Positions 6,617 to 16,600 of a stretch of DNA of 64,000 bases are shown here, one piece after another (position 1 is the first letter of the stretch; the number at the start of each line of letters is the position of its first letter). Position numbers and translations under genes: made by a program. The DNA comes from Anaerolineae bacterium (lineage in GTDB: Bacteria; Chloroflexota; Anaerolineae; B4-G1; SLSP01). The stretch lies in the NCBI GenBank assembly GCA_026645815.1, contig JAPKMR010000011.1, positions 35,486 through 99,485 of the forward strand, in the 5' to 3' direction. The notes beneath the pieces are model-generated. The model saw only the letters and a list, made by a program, of their open reading frames with translations. It searched no databases and had not been told where the DNA came from.

Positions 6617-9322
6617 ACTTCGGCCCATGCCACAGCCCTCAACGCGCTGGAACAGGAATTCCTGGGCGCCTCACAGGCGGAGGCGGAGCGCCGCCAGGCT
6701 GAGCGCGAGGCGCAGCGGGCCGAGCGCGAGGCGCAGCGGCAACGCGAACTGGAAGCCGCGCGGCAATTGGCGGAGACGGAGCAACGACGAGCGGCGGAGA
6801 GCCAGATCGCAACGCGCAAGTTGCGCTCGCGGGCGCGGATTCTGGCCCTTGCGGCGGTGGGGGTTCTGCTGGCAGCGGTGCTCGCCATGACGCAATGGCG
6901 GCAGGCGCGCGAGACGGCGCAGGAGAACGCAACGCTGGCGGACGCGAACGCCAACATCGCAGCGACAGCGGTGGCGGTGAGCGAGTTGGAAGCCGGGCAA
7001 CGCGCCGCGGCGGACACAGCCCGCACTGCGGAAGAAGCTGCCCGCATCGAGGCTGAGGCCGCGCGTACCGATGCGGAACAGGCGCGCGACGAGGCGCAGC
7101 AGCAGGCGCGCCGGGCGCTGGCGACCAAACTGGCGGCTCTAGCAACGGCAAGCGTGGACGACGATTACAGGCTCGCCCTGCTCCTCAGCGCCCAGGCGTA
7201 TAGCACTTTGGACATTCCCCAAACGCGGGGCAGCCTGCTCACGGTTCTGGAACAGCAACCGGCGCTGCGACGAATACTACCCTACGCGAGTGTGGCATGG
7301 GGGCTAGATTTGAGTCCGGATGGGACGCTGATGGCGGCAGGTGGAGCCTCTGTGGCACTAACGGTAGGTACTTTCGGTATCTGGAACATGGCAACCATGG
7401 AAGCGATTCTGCCGCCGGTACAGCTCCTGGACGAAGCCATAGATTACGTAGAATTCAGCCCTGACGGAAAGTCAGTGGCCCTGATCGGTTGCGGCGCGCT
7501 CAATGAAGACAGTAGTTGCGCTCAAGCGGAGATCATTCTGTGGGATGTGGCGCAAAGCGCCGTGCGCTGGCGCGCAACGGGGCACTCGGCGTGGCCAAAC
7601 TGCATCACGTTCAGCCCAGATGGGGCAATTCTAGCCACCTCTGCCAATGAGGGCGTGGTATGGCTATGGGACGCCGCCACCGGTCGTGCTATCCAGCAGC
7701 TAGATACCCAAGCGATCCGGATAGTATCCCTGAGCTACAGTCCTGATGGCGCGACCCTGGCAGCCGGGGCATGTATGGCTTTGGACGAAACAGAACGCTG
7801 CGCCCGGGGCGACGTACTGTTGTGGGATACGGCCAGCGGCGAATTACGCGCGCAATGGCCCAGCCATACCGGAAATATCCTTGATGTGGCCTTCAGTCCC
7901 GACGGCACACTCCTCGCTGCCGGCGGCTGCGCAGCCTATTACGAATATTGCATCAAGGGCGAAACCGTCATTTGGAATGTAGAGACCGGCGAGCGCCACG
8001 GGCCGACGCTGGGCGGGCACGCGCATGATGTGGGGAGCGTGGCCTTCAGTCCCGATGGCCGCCTGCTGGCAACCGGCGCATCCGATAATCTGTTGCGGCT
8101 GTGGGACGTGGCAACCGGCGAACCGGCAGCAGAACCGCTGCTGGATCACAACCAGATCACACGAGTTCTCTTCAGCCCGGATGGGAACACGCTGATCACC
8201 GCTGGTGAGGGCGCGACCATTCGTCTGTGGGACGTCGCCAAACTGCAGGAGACCATGCCCCGGCACAGCGACACGATCCTGGCGCGAACCATGCCACTCG
8301 GAGGAATGGCGTTCAATTCCGATCAGACCGTTGCCGCTACAGGGTCGTGGTTTACGGGCGAGATCCTGCGCTGGGATTTGGAGACGGGAGCGGCAATCGG
8401 CTCGCCGATTGCCGCCCATACCGGTGCTATCCAGGCCCTGGCATTCAGCCCCGATGACACGCTGCTGGCCTCCGGCGGCTACGATACCCTCATTCGGTTT
8501 TGGGATGCGAAGACCGGGCAAGCGGTCGGGCAACCGATATCCGGGCACACCGGTTTCGTGTACGATGTCCAGTTTAGTCCAGATGGCAAAATTCTGGTTT
8601 CTGCCAGCGGCGATGGAACGGTACGTCTCTGGGATGTAGCCACTGGAAAACCGGTAGGTCCACATCAGGGCATTCTGGGTCAATTAGACGGGATCATTTA
8701 TGGCGCGGTCTTCAGCCATGATGGCAGGCGCCTGGCTTTTGGCAGCGCCGGGCCAGAGTCGGTGGTGCGGGTGGTAGACTTCACGGGAGCGCCCGCTGCC
8801 ACGCAAGTGATCGCTGAGTGGCGCTCAGACCTGGCGATAACCGGCGTGGCCTTCAGCCCTGATGACACGCGCCTGGCGACGAGCTCCGGCACTCCACACT
8901 ATAGCCTGATGTTATGGGACATCGAAACCAGACAACGCATTGGCGCCCCCCTTTTGGGCCACAAATACACGCCGTGGCGGCCTGTCTTTAGCCCGGACGG
9001 TAAAACGCTGGCTTCCGCCGGATTGGATTCCGCGTTGCGGCTGTGGGATGTGGCGACGGGAGAACCGATCGGCCCTGCGCTGACGATAAATCCGCAGTAC
9101 ATGATGGGGACGATCATGAAAGCGATCTTCAGCGACGATGGTCGCACCGTGTACACCGCCAGCCCAGATGGCACCATCCGTGCGTGGAGCGTGGCCCCGG
9201 ATGCATGGCGCGACGAGGTCTGCGCGATCGCCAGGCGCAATCTCACGCAGGCCGAATGGGCGCGCTATATGCTGGACATGCCCTACGAGAAGACGTGCCC
9301 GGAGTGGCCCGCAGGGGAGTGA
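6617..9322 (+). CDS. Transmembrane WD40 back half of the amber-interrupted regulator
   Basis: Same reading frame as the gene ending at 6616. The first residues (HATALNALEQEFLGAS) continue the STAND effector region, followed by a long Ala/Glu/Arg coiled coil, a transmembrane helix (ALAAVGVLLAAVLAM), a second coiled coil, and about 14 WD40-like repeats marked by FSPDG and LWDV/LRLWD. Fourteen repeats would form two seven-bladed propellers, typically a ligand- or partner-binding sensor. The first in-frame start-like codon is a TTG at 6767 inside the coiled coil, without a ribosome site, so independent translation is doubtful. Either the regulator is a recent pseudogene, the stop is read through, or the base is a sequencing error. 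Confidence 0.75.
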   Translation, partial: TSAHATALNALEQEFLGASQAEAERRQAEREAQRAEREAQRQRELEAARQLAETEQRRAAESQIATRKLRSRARILALAAVGVLLAAVLAMTQWRQARETAQENATLADANANIAATAVAVSELEAGQRAAADTARTAEEAARIEAEAARTDAEQARDEAQQQARRALATKLAALATASVDDDYRLALLLSAQAYSTLDIPQTRGSLLTVLEQQPALRRILPYASVAWGLDLSPDGTLMAAGGASVALTVGTFGIWNMATMEAILPPVQLLDEAIDYVEFSPDGKSVALIGCGALNEDSSCAQAEIILWDVAQSAVRWRATGHSAWPNCITFSPDGAILATSANEGVVWLWDAATGRAIQQLDTQAIRIVSLSYSPDGATLAAGACMALDETERCARGDVLLWDTASGELRAQWPSHTGNILDVAFSPDGTLLAAGGCAAYYEYCIKGETVIWNVETGERHGPTLGGHAHDVGSVAFSPDGRLLATGASDNLLRLWDVATGEPAAEPLLDHNQITRVLFSPDGNTLITAGEGATIRLWDVAKLQETMPRHSDTILARTMPLGGMAFNSDQTVAATGSWFTGEILRWDLETGAAIGSPIAAHTGAIQALAFSPDDTLLASGGYDTLIRFWDAKTGQAVGQPISGHTGFVYDVQFSPDGKILVSASGDGTVRLWDVATGKPVGPHQGILGQLDGIIYGAVFSHDGRRLAFGSAGPESVVRVVDFTGAPAATQVIAEWRSDLAITGVAFSPDDTRLATSSGTPHYSLMLWDIETRQRIGAPLLGHKYTPWRPVFSPDGKTLASAGLDSALRLWDVATGEPIGPALTINPQYMMGTIMKAIFSDDGRTVYTASPDGTIRAWSVAPDAWRDEVCAIARRNLTQAEWARYMLDMPYEKTCPEWPAGE

Positions 9323-9508
9323 GGGCTGAAGACGGCCGAAGACCGGGGACGGGCAAATTGCGGATTGGGGATCGGGGGGCGCTGAGGCGGCTGAGATGAA
9401 AGCAGCAGCACAGTCTTAACAAGTTCCAAATAAACGGCGTGTAGAATGTAAGGAAGGAAATCTGCGCTACAATAGACACAAGAATGGCTGCTGCGGTATG
9501 GGATAGCG
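9323..9508. other. Short gene-less spacer before the two-component operon
   Basis: It begins with a degenerate GAAGACGG / GACCGGGG-type low-complexity stretch, also seen around 1235-1275 and 37225-37290. A TACAAT at 9468-9473 could be a -10 box for the response regulator, but no matching -35 is visible. Confidence 0.35.
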
Positions 9509-10207
9509 ATGATGAAGGTATTGATTGTGGACGATGAAGCCCGCATCACGCGGGGTGTGCAGAAATACTTCGAGCAAGCTGGCTTCGAGACGGTGCCCGC
9601 CTTCGACGGCGTCACCGCCCTGACGCGCGCGCGCAGCGAGAAGCCCGACCTGGTCATTCTCGATATCATGTTGCCGGGTATGGATGGGCTGGAAGTCTGC
9701 CGCACGCTCCGCCAGGAATCCAATGTGCCCATTATCATGCTCACCGCCCGGGTTGAGGAAACCGACGAGCTGCTGGGGCTGGAGCTCGGCGCGGATGATT
9801 ACATCACCAAGCCCTTTAGCCCGCGGATGCTGGTGGCGCACGCCCGCGCCGTGTTACGGCGCAATCAGTTGGCGCAGCCCCAGGAAGCCATGGAGAGCTA
9901 CACATTTGGCAACGTTATCTTCAATGTTGGCACGCGCGAATGCCTGGTTCAGGGGCAATCCATCGCCCTCACGCCCACCGAGTTCGAGATTCTGCTCACA
10001 CTGGTCCGAGGACGCGGACGGGTACTGAGCCGAGCGCAGCTGTTGGAATCCACCAGCCTGGGCTATTATGACGGCTTCGAACGCACGATTGATGTCCACA
10101 TTCACAATCTCCGGCGCAAACTGGAAGTTGACCCTTCCAACCCACGCCATATCCGGACGGTTTTCGGCGCCGGTTATCGCTTCACCGAGAATCCGGAGGC
10201 TGAGTGA
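9509..10207 (+). CDS. OmpR/PhoB-family response regulator
   Basis: 232 residues. The receiver domain (1-~120) has the acidic pair D8/D9, the phosphoacceptor D52 in LVILDIMLPG, the T in MLTAR and the conserved Lys in DDYITKPFSP. Residues ~135-228 are an OmpR-type winged helix (LTPTEFEILLTL, RTIDVHIHNLRRKLE, IRTVFGAGYRF). It is expected to bind DNA as a phosphorylated dimer. The stop overlaps the start region of the histidine kinase gene, so the two form a cognate pair in one operon. Two adjacent ATGs (9509, 9512) both fit. The stimulus and targets are unknown. Confidence 0.93.
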   Translation: MMKVLIVDDEARITRGVQKYFEQAGFETVPAFDGVTALTRARSEKPDLVILDIMLPGMDGLEVCRTLRQESNVPIIMLTARVEETDELLGLELGADDYITKPFSPRMLVAHARAVLRRNQLAQPQEAMESYTFGNVIFNVGTRECLVQGQSIALTPTEFEILLTLVRGRGRVLSRAQLLESTSLGYYDGFERTIDVHIHNLRRKLEVDPSNPRHIRTVFGAGYRFTENPEAE

Positions 10208-11664
10208 GTATGAAATCGAGCCTCTCAACCCGGCTTACACTCACCTTGCTGCTCGCCATTGTGGTGACGGCAACGTTGGTCATGGGGCTCTCTGCCCTCA
10301 TCATCCACAATCGCTTCACCGTGATGGTGACCTACAGTGGGCAACGCACAGCACAACGCCTGGCGCCGGTCTTTAGCCGTTACTACCGGCTCAACGGTAG
10401 TTGGGAGGGCGTGGAGCAGTTGGCGCTGCTCTACAGATATGAGGTAGAGAACGTGGCGGCGATGATGGAGCGACCGGCGCTACGGGATCGCACCATGAGC
10501 GAACGGGGCGCGATGGCGCCCGCTGATGAACGGCTGTTGCTACTCGACATCGAGGGCAAGGTACTTGCCGATAGCAACCCGGAATCAGGCAATCTCACCC
10601 TGGTCCCGCGCGCTATTGCCCAGGGTGGCGTGAAAATCACCATAGATGACGAACACGTGGGTACGCTGATCGTGGTGTCGGGATTGGGGCAGCTCAATGC
10701 CTATCAGACCGCATTCCTGCGCCAGGTGATGCTGTTTCTGATGGTTGCTGGTTTCATTGTGGCCCTCGTGGGCATGGCGCTCGGCAGATGGCAAGCACAA
10801 CGCATCCTCGCGCCCATCAAGGCGCTTTCGCGCGCGACACAGGAAATTGCGCAAGGCGACCTCGCCCATCGCATCCCCGTCAGCGGCGACGACGAGCTGG
10901 GCGAGTTAGCAGTGGCATTCAATACCATGGCGGAGGATTTGGAGCGCCAGCAAGAACTGCGGCGGCGCGCCATGAATGATATTGCCCACGAACTCCGCAC
11001 CCCACTGAGCGTGCTCCAGATCGAGATGGAGAGCCTGGAAGATGGAATTACTGAGCCAACCCCGGAAGCCATCTCGGGTCTGCAGGCAGAGCTCGTCCGG
11101 CTCAATCATCTAGTGGAGGACCTTCGGGTGCTTGCATTGACCGACGCGGGCGAACTACACCTGGAGTGGGCAACACTCGATCTTGGCGGGCTAATTTACA
11201 GCATGTTGGATCGTGTGCGTAGCAGCGCCCGCGAAAAAGGGGTGACGCTAAGTGCAAAAATGCCCGAAACACCAGTGTTCATCGAGGGCGATGCACGGCG
11301 GCTTTCGCAAGTGCTGCTCAACCTGCTCTCCAACGCAATTCAGCACACGCCCGCTGGGGGGAGCATCTCCGTGATACTCACGCAACCTGCGACTGAAACT
11401 GGACAAACTGTGGCGCAGGTCACCGTGCAAGATACTGGTGAGGGTATTCCTGCCGAACATCTCCCCCACATTTTCGAGCGTTTCTACCGCCCGGCAGTCG
11501 CTCGCAACCCCAGAGGGACGGGGTTGGGGCTTTCGATTGCCAAGAGCCTGATCGAGGCGCACGGTGGGCGTATCAGCGTGGTAAGCGCTGAGGGTATAGG
11601 AAGCACATTCACGTTCACGTTACCGGCGAAGCAGAGCCACGCAACGCAGTCAGGAGTCTCATAA
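10204..11664 (+). CDS. Membrane sensor histidine kinase (BaeS/CpxA-like)
   Basis: 486 residues. An N-terminal transmembrane helix (~9-32), an extracytoplasmic sensor region of about 130 residues, a second helix (~175-200), a HAMP linker (AQRILAPIKALSRAT), a HisKA domain with the phosphorylated His262 in NDIAHELRTPLS, and a HATPase domain with N box NLLSNAIQH, G1 DTGEGIP and G2 GTGLGLSIA. It would autophosphorylate and pass phosphate to the response regulator whose gene overlaps it. The start may be GTG 10204 or ATG 10210; both overlap or abut the upstream stop, indicating translational coupling. The ligand is unknown. Confidence 0.92.
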   Translation: MSMKSSLSTRLTLTLLLAIVVTATLVMGLSALIIHNRFTVMVTYSGQRTAQRLAPVFSRYYRLNGSWEGVEQLALLYRYEVENVAAMMERPALRDRTMSERGAMAPADERLLLLDIEGKVLADSNPESGNLTLVPRAIAQGGVKITIDDEHVGTLIVVSGLGQLNAYQTAFLRQVMLFLMVAGFIVALVGMALGRWQAQRILAPIKALSRATQEIAQGDLAHRIPVSGDDELGELAVAFNTMAEDLERQQELRRRAMNDIAHELRTPLSVLQIEMESLEDGITEPTPEAISGLQAELVRLNHLVEDLRVLALTDAGELHLEWATLDLGGLIYSMLDRVRSSAREKGVTLSAKMPETPVFIEGDARRLSQVLLNLLSNAIQHTPAGGSISVILTQPATETGQTVAQVTVQDTGEGIPAEHLPHIFERFYRPAVARNPRGTGLGLSIAKSLIEAHGGRISVVSAEGIGSTFTFTLPAKQSHATQSGVS

Positions 11665-11702
11665 TCGTTGTTGGTGCGGCGTCAAACCGCTCCAACAACG
11701 AT
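11664..11702. terminator. Hairpin between histidine kinase and Nudix genes
   Basis: 11-bp stem ATCGTTGTTGG (11664-11674) pairing with 11692-11702, with a further GCGG/CCGC inner helix. It lies between convergent genes and can end both transcripts. The T tract is poor. Confidence 0.5.
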
Positions 11703-11716
11703 CTCGAGCAGGACAA

Positions 11717-12220
11717 TTAGCTCTCGCGCGCTAAAAAGGCACGATAGACAAAGCCGCTGGAAGAGGGGGGTAGGTCCGCCACTTCCAGTCCGGGAGCAGG
11801 GGAAAGCGCCGTCAGCGCAGTGCTGCGCGTCAACGGGAAGATTTCACGTTCACCCATGGACTGAATCTCTTCAACGGAGAAATAACGCACGTCATCAACC
11901 TCCGTGCCATCAGGGTGCAAGTCCCCATCCAAAGGGCGCATACGGAAGATGACAAAAACCGCGCCGCCTTCTGCCTCGTAACGGGAGCGCACGGCAATGA
12001 GCGCCAGCACCTCAGCATGCACGCCGGTCTCCTCCCATACTTCGCGCAACGCTGCTTCATCCAGCAGCTCATCGTGCTGCGCGAAACCACCAGGCAGTCC
12101 CCACATCCCTTTTGCTACACCATAAGTCTTGCGGACGAGTAAGACACGTCCCTCATGCACCACCGCTCCGGCGGCGCCCACATCCCAAATTTTGCCTTCT
12201 TGATCAGGTACGTAACGCAT
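11717..12220 (-). CDS. Nudix hydrolase
   Basis: 167 residues with a complete Nudix box: GGFAQHDE, then seven residues, then REVWEETGV, which binds the metal and cleaves a nucleoside diphosphate linked to another moiety. The substrate is not predictable; N-terminal residues AAGAVVHEGRVLLVRK and MWGLPGG fit the ADP-ribose/NTP-clean-up type. The protein is complete, but an IS3-family element begins at 12225, only four bases before the ATG at 12220. The native ribosome site and promoter have therefore been displaced, and expression would depend on sequences within the IS end or on an internal start. Confidence 0.88.
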   Translation of the reverse strand: MRYVPDQEGKIWDVGAAGAVVHEGRVLLVRKTYGVAKGMWGLPGGFAQHDELLDEAALREVWEETGVHAEVLALIAVRSRYEAEGGAVFVIFRMRPLDGDLHPDGTEVDDVRYFSVEEIQSMGEREIFPLTRSTALTALSPAPGLEVADLPPSSSGFVYRAFLARES

Positions 12221-12297
12221 AGGTTGAGCTTACCCCCATTTGTTAGACCACAAATGGGTTAGAATAAGTTGACGCCGGGACGCTATCATCTCGCTCG

Positions 12298-13134
12298 CTA
12301 CGCCCCGTAATGTACCTTAACAGGCGTTGCATAGTTCAAACTCTGATGCAGTCGCTCATGGTTGTAGAATTGGAAGTAGCGCTCCAGGCTGCGTTCCAGG
12401 TCTAGGACCGTAGCATAATCATGCAGATACACCTCCTCGTATTTGACCGTGCGCCATAAGCGTTCGATGAAGACGTTATCTAAGGCTCGACCACGTCCAT
12501 CCATGCTCACACGGATCTGGGCTTGCTCCAGTCGCCCCGTGAAGGCCTGCGCCGTGAATTGTACGCCTTGATCGGTGTTGAAAATCTCCGGTGTGCCATA
12601 GGTCAACGCTTGTTCTAGGGCGGCCAAACAAAACTGACCATCCAGGGTGTTGGAGAGTTCCCAGCTCAACACATAGCGGCTATACCAATCTATCACGGCC
12701 ACCAGGTACATAAAGCCGTGGCGCAGCGGGATATATGTGATATCGGTACTCCAAACCTGGTTAGGGCGCTCAATGGTCAGCCCGCGCAGCAAATACGGAT
12801 AGACCTTGTGTCCTGGCGCGGCGAGCGTGGTGCGGGGCTTAGGTAGTAAGGCTTGCAGCCCCATCAACTGCATCAGTCGCGCAATCCGTTTCGGATTAAC
12901 GGGAAAGCCTTGCTGGCGCAGATACGCCGTCATCCGCGGATAACCGTAGAACGGCGTCTTTAAATACTGCACATCAATTAACCGCATCAGGGCTAGATTC
13001 TCCGCGCTTTCCTGGGCTGGCGTGTAATAGTAGGTTGCCCGGTTCAGTCCCAGTAATTGGCATTGGCGACGAATGCTTAAGTCGGTATGTGCTGACTCGA
13101 TCATCTGGCGCTTGGCCTCAATGGCTAGTGGCAA
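12298..13134 (-). CDS. IS3-family transposase OrfB (integrase catalytic part)
   Basis: About 278 residues from a TTG-like first codon. It has the HTH_21 region (LSIRRQCQLLGLNRATYYY), then a retroviral-type integrase core with the DDE residues in VWSTDITYIP, NTDQGVQFT and FIERLWRTVKYE. It catalyses strand cleavage and transfer as the OrfAB fusion. The orfB frame is closed by a TGA immediately before the A9 run at 13136-13144 and open from the run onward, so its proper product must arise by a frame change in that run. It is the +1 (equivalently -2) frame relative to orfA. Confidence 0.88.
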   Translation of the reverse strand: MPLAIEAKRQMIESAHTDLSIRRQCQLLGLNRATYYYTPAQESAENLALMRLIDVQYLKTPFYGYPRMTAYLRQQGFPVNPKRIARLMQLMGLQALLPKPRTTLAAPGHKVYPYLLRGLTIERPNQVWSTDITYIPLRHGFMYLVAVIDWYSRYVLSWELSNTLDGQFCLAALEQALTYGTPEIFNTDQGVQFTAQAFTGRLEQAQIRVSMDGRGRALDNVFIERLWRTVKYEEVYLHDYATVLDLERSLERYFQFYNHERLHQSLNYATPVKVHYGA

Positions 13135-13405
13135 CTTTTTTTTTCAGCCACTCCAATTCCATCTTGAGGCGGCCAATTTGCTCGTACAGATCGGTTTCCA
13201 GCGCGGCTTGCTCGCGCTGCTGTTGACCCTTATCTGAGCCGAAAACCTCGCCGCCACTTTTCAGGAGGTGTGACTTCCACTCACTGATTTGATGCGGATG
13301 CAATTGGTATTCTTGTGCGAGCGCGCTCAAGGTTTTGGTGCCTTTGGCCGCTTCCAGAGCGACTTTGAATTTATACTCAGCAGTAAATGTGCGACGCTTG
13401 GCCAT
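13118..13405 (-). CDS. IS3-family transposase OrfA (helix-turn-helix)
   Basis: 95 residues from ATG 13405, which has GGAGG about 7 nt upstream; a longer frame from 13465 reaches almost to the IS end and is unlikely. It carries the HTH_Tnp_1 domain (RRTFTAEYKFKVALEA, LSALAQEYQLHPHQISEWK) that binds the terminal repeats, and a C-terminal leucine-zipper-like coiled coil (LYEQIGRLKMELEWLKKK). The three final lysines are encoded by an uninterrupted A9 run, after which the frame ends in five codons. Confidence 0.88.
   Translation of the reverse strand: MAKRRTFTAEYKFKVALEAAKGTKTLSALAQEYQLHPHQISEWKSHLLKSGGEVFGSDKGQQQREQAALETDLYEQIGRLKMELEWLKKKVATSH
13136..13144 (-). promoter_or_regulatory. A9 slippage site joining orfA and orfB
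   Basis: Nine consecutive A on the coding strand at the orfA-orfB junction. A -1 ribosomal shift would read AGT TGC CAC TAG and stop, whereas loss of one A from the transcript (A8) puts orfA and orfB in frame. Transcriptional slippage, or a +1 or -2 shift, is therefore needed. Confidence 0.55.
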
Positions 13406-13635
13406 TGTTTTCCTCCACATGCTTGGTAAGAATTGTACACCAGTTCCATTTAGCATGTGGTCCAATTTTTGGGGGTAACTTCAGGGTGGCTGCGAAGCCG
13501 TTTTTGGCTATCTGGTTGCCTGGCTTCGACCTGGAATTCCAACCTGCGGAGGAGATTGTGGCTTTTGTGTGCTTTGTGTAGCTTTACCTGTAGGAATTAG
13601 AGTGCGTAACCTGTTTGGTGTGGGGAGATGAGATA

Positions 13636-16600
13636 ATGAAAGTACAGGGCGGAATCGGACGAGTAACTTTGGGAGTGGTCCTGGCGGCGTTGCTGGTGGT
13701 TGGGAGTGTTCCTGTGGGCGCTTTTAGCGCGCTGCCAACTATGACGGCGGAATCTGCATCGCCGGTGAAGGCGCCGCTCACATTTGGCGCATCCCTGCCC
13801 GCGCTGAGCGCGCCTAAATCCGCAGAAGAGCCACCTGCTGATGAGGTATCATCCTCTGCAGCGCGCGTTCTGGCGCAGGATGATCTAGGCATCGAACTTG
13901 AATTTGTGGCGCCAGAGCTCGAATGGGTGCAGGCGCAAGATACCGAAGGCCCGTGCGAACTGCCCATCATCAAAGGCTTTGGTGAGTTGGGGCAGGCAGG
14001 CGCGCCGGCGCTGCCGGCAAAAGTGGCTCTTGTGGGTACGCCTGGCGAGGCTGATCTGGAACTACAGGTTCTCGACGTAAAGCAAGAACTCTTGCCCGAA
14101 ACGCATCGCATCTGCCCTGCCGCAACGCCGCAACTCGAGTTTGTCCTGGGGGGCATTCCCGAATATCTCGGGGAACAGCGGGTGCCGGATGCCGATGTCT
14201 ATGCGCTGTCGGGTTTTGCGCCTGAGGCTGCGGTTGAGCTGCTCGGGACCAGTATCATTCGTGGGCAGCGGGTGGCGGAAATTCGCTATATGCCGCTTCA
14301 ATATGATCCTTCGATGGGGCAGGTGCGCTATGCGCAGCGCGTCCGTGTGCGCCTGCAATTTGGCGGGTCACGGTATCTGGCTCAGGTTGCCGCTACTCCG
14401 GAGACACCGGAATCTACTTCCGTGCCTCGTGACGACGCTTTTGATGCCGTGCTGCAGGAGCTCCTGGTGAATTACGAAGCAGCACGGGCATGGCGCGCTG
14501 AGCGAGCGGTAGCGGTTCAGCCTGCCGCAGAAGCCCGCGGGGTCACTAATCCGCAATTTAAGGTGACCATCCGTGATGCCGGAATCTACCGCATTAACTA
14601 TGCTGACCTGACGGCGTTGGATCCCGATTATCCCTGGGAGACCGTTGACCCGCGCAAAATCCACCTGCGTAACCGGGGCGTCGAGGTTGCGCTTCGAGTC
14701 GAGGGTGAGGGGGATGGCTCTTTTGATCCCGGAGACTGGATTATCTTTTACGGCGAGAAACTGAATTCGAAGTATGCCCTGGACAATGTCTACTTCCTCA
14801 CCTGGGATGATTTCAATGGGTTGCGCATGAACCTCGAGGATGGTACGCCGGGCAGCGGCAGCACACCGGAGTATTTTGAGATAACCAACCATCTGGAAAT
14901 GGATAGCTTTTATCAGAGCGCCCGGCCTAGTGGGGATAACGACCATTGGTATTGGGATATCGTTCTATGGTCTGGATTTATCACTCGAACCTATACTGCG
15001 CAGTTGGAGAATGTGGTTACTGCACCGGTGAGCTCCACGTTGCGTGGTGTGCTACAAGGATACTCTGCGAATCCGGCGCACCAGGTGCGAGTGCTCCTCA
15101 ACAGCCATGAAGTTTATTCGGCTACCTGGGCTTCAGGCACGGAGCACGTCTTTAGCGTGGATGTTCCCTCCGCATATGTGCTGGAGGGAACCAATACGAT
15201 CGTTCTGAACCGCTGGAGAACTCCGGCACCCAATACAGATTTATATTTTCTGAACTGGTTGGAGCTCGACTATACCCGGAACTATACGACTACGGTTGAT
15301 AGCCTGTTCTTCGATGGGGATGACGCTGGAATCTGGAAGTATCGTGTTGGTGGTTTCACCAGTGATCTGTTGGAAGTCTACGATATTACCAACCCGGTTA
15401 TGCCAGTGCGCATCACTGGCGCGCAAACCACGCTGGGTGATGGCGGTTATGCATTGACTTTTGAGCGCGCGATTGCTTCCGAGAGTCATTATTTGGCGTT
15501 GGCAATTTCGGAGGTCCTAACGCCCAAGCGCGTGGAAAAAGACCAGCCCTCAACCTGGCGCAGGTCGGACAATGCTGCCGACTATATCATCATCGCCCCC
15601 TCCGATTTTGTGACTTCTACGCAGCCTCTGGTGGATTACCATATCTCGAAGGGCTTGCGCGTTGAGGTGGTGGATGTTCAGGATATCTACGATGAATTCG
15701 GTGGTGGTTGGCTCGATCCGGTCGCTATTCGTGACTTTGTTGCTTATGCTTATGCCTATTGGGAAGCGCCCGCGCCTGCTTATGTGCTGCTGGTGGGGGA
15801 TGGTAGCTACGATTACAAGGACAACCTTGGGAGTGGTGAGCGCAATTATGTGCCGCCCTATTTGGCGGATGTGGACCCGTGGATGGGTGAAACTGTAGCG
15901 GATAATCGTTACGTGGCTGTGGATGGTTTAGACATCCAGCCTGACTTGCACCTGGGACGATTGCCCGCCAAAACTCCAGCAGAAGTCACGACGATGGTAA
16001 GTAAAACTCTGGCTTATGCTGCGGATACTTCGGCGGGCGCCTGGAAGGGTGAGATGCTCTTTGTTGCAGACAACCCTGATACCGGTGGAAATTTCCGCGA
16101 TTTCTCAGACGCCGTAGCGAATTACTATGTACCCGCGCCCTATATCAATCAGAAAATCTACTATGGGATAGCTCCCTATACGAACGGTAGCATTGCGCGT
16201 GCTGCAGTCATCAATGCTATCGAGTCTGGCAAGCTGGTGGTCAATTATGTTGGACACTCTTCGTATCAATATTGGGCCAGTGAGCAGCTCATAAATCTGG
16301 ATGCGATTGCCAGTTTGACCAATACACAGACTTTGCCCTTCATAATGCCTATGACGTGTTTTGAGGGTTATTACGTCCGTCCTACTGGCACCAAAGACGC
16401 TAGTTCCGTTGGCGAGACGATTGTCCGCAAATCCGGCGGCGGCGCGATTGCCAGCTGGTCGCCCACGGGATTAGGCGTGGCCAATGGGCACGATATCATT
16501 AACAAAGCCTTCTTTCAAGCGGTGTTCTATGAGGATCTCATCACTTTTGGACCTGCAACCACGCTCAGTAAGTTGGCGCTCATCGGTATGGGACATGATG

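Larger units (their letters stand above)
12225..13484 (-). mobile_element. IS3-family insertion sequence (IS150-like), complete
   Basis: About 1260 bp with imperfect terminal inverted repeats. The left end reads TGAGCTTACCCCCA then GACCACA; the right end, reverse-complemented, reads TGAAGTTACCCCCA then GGACCACA. Two minus-strand genes, orfA and orfB, fill the interior. If the right end is placed at 13484, the element is flanked by GGT on both sides (12222-12224 and 13485-13487), which fits the short duplications of IS3 elements, though three bases is weak evidence. It lies directly upstream of the Nudix start codon. Confidence 0.85.

Noticed and set aside
9468-9473. TACAAT as a full promoter for the response regulator
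   Set aside because: No -35-like hexamer at 16-18 nt; kept only as a note.
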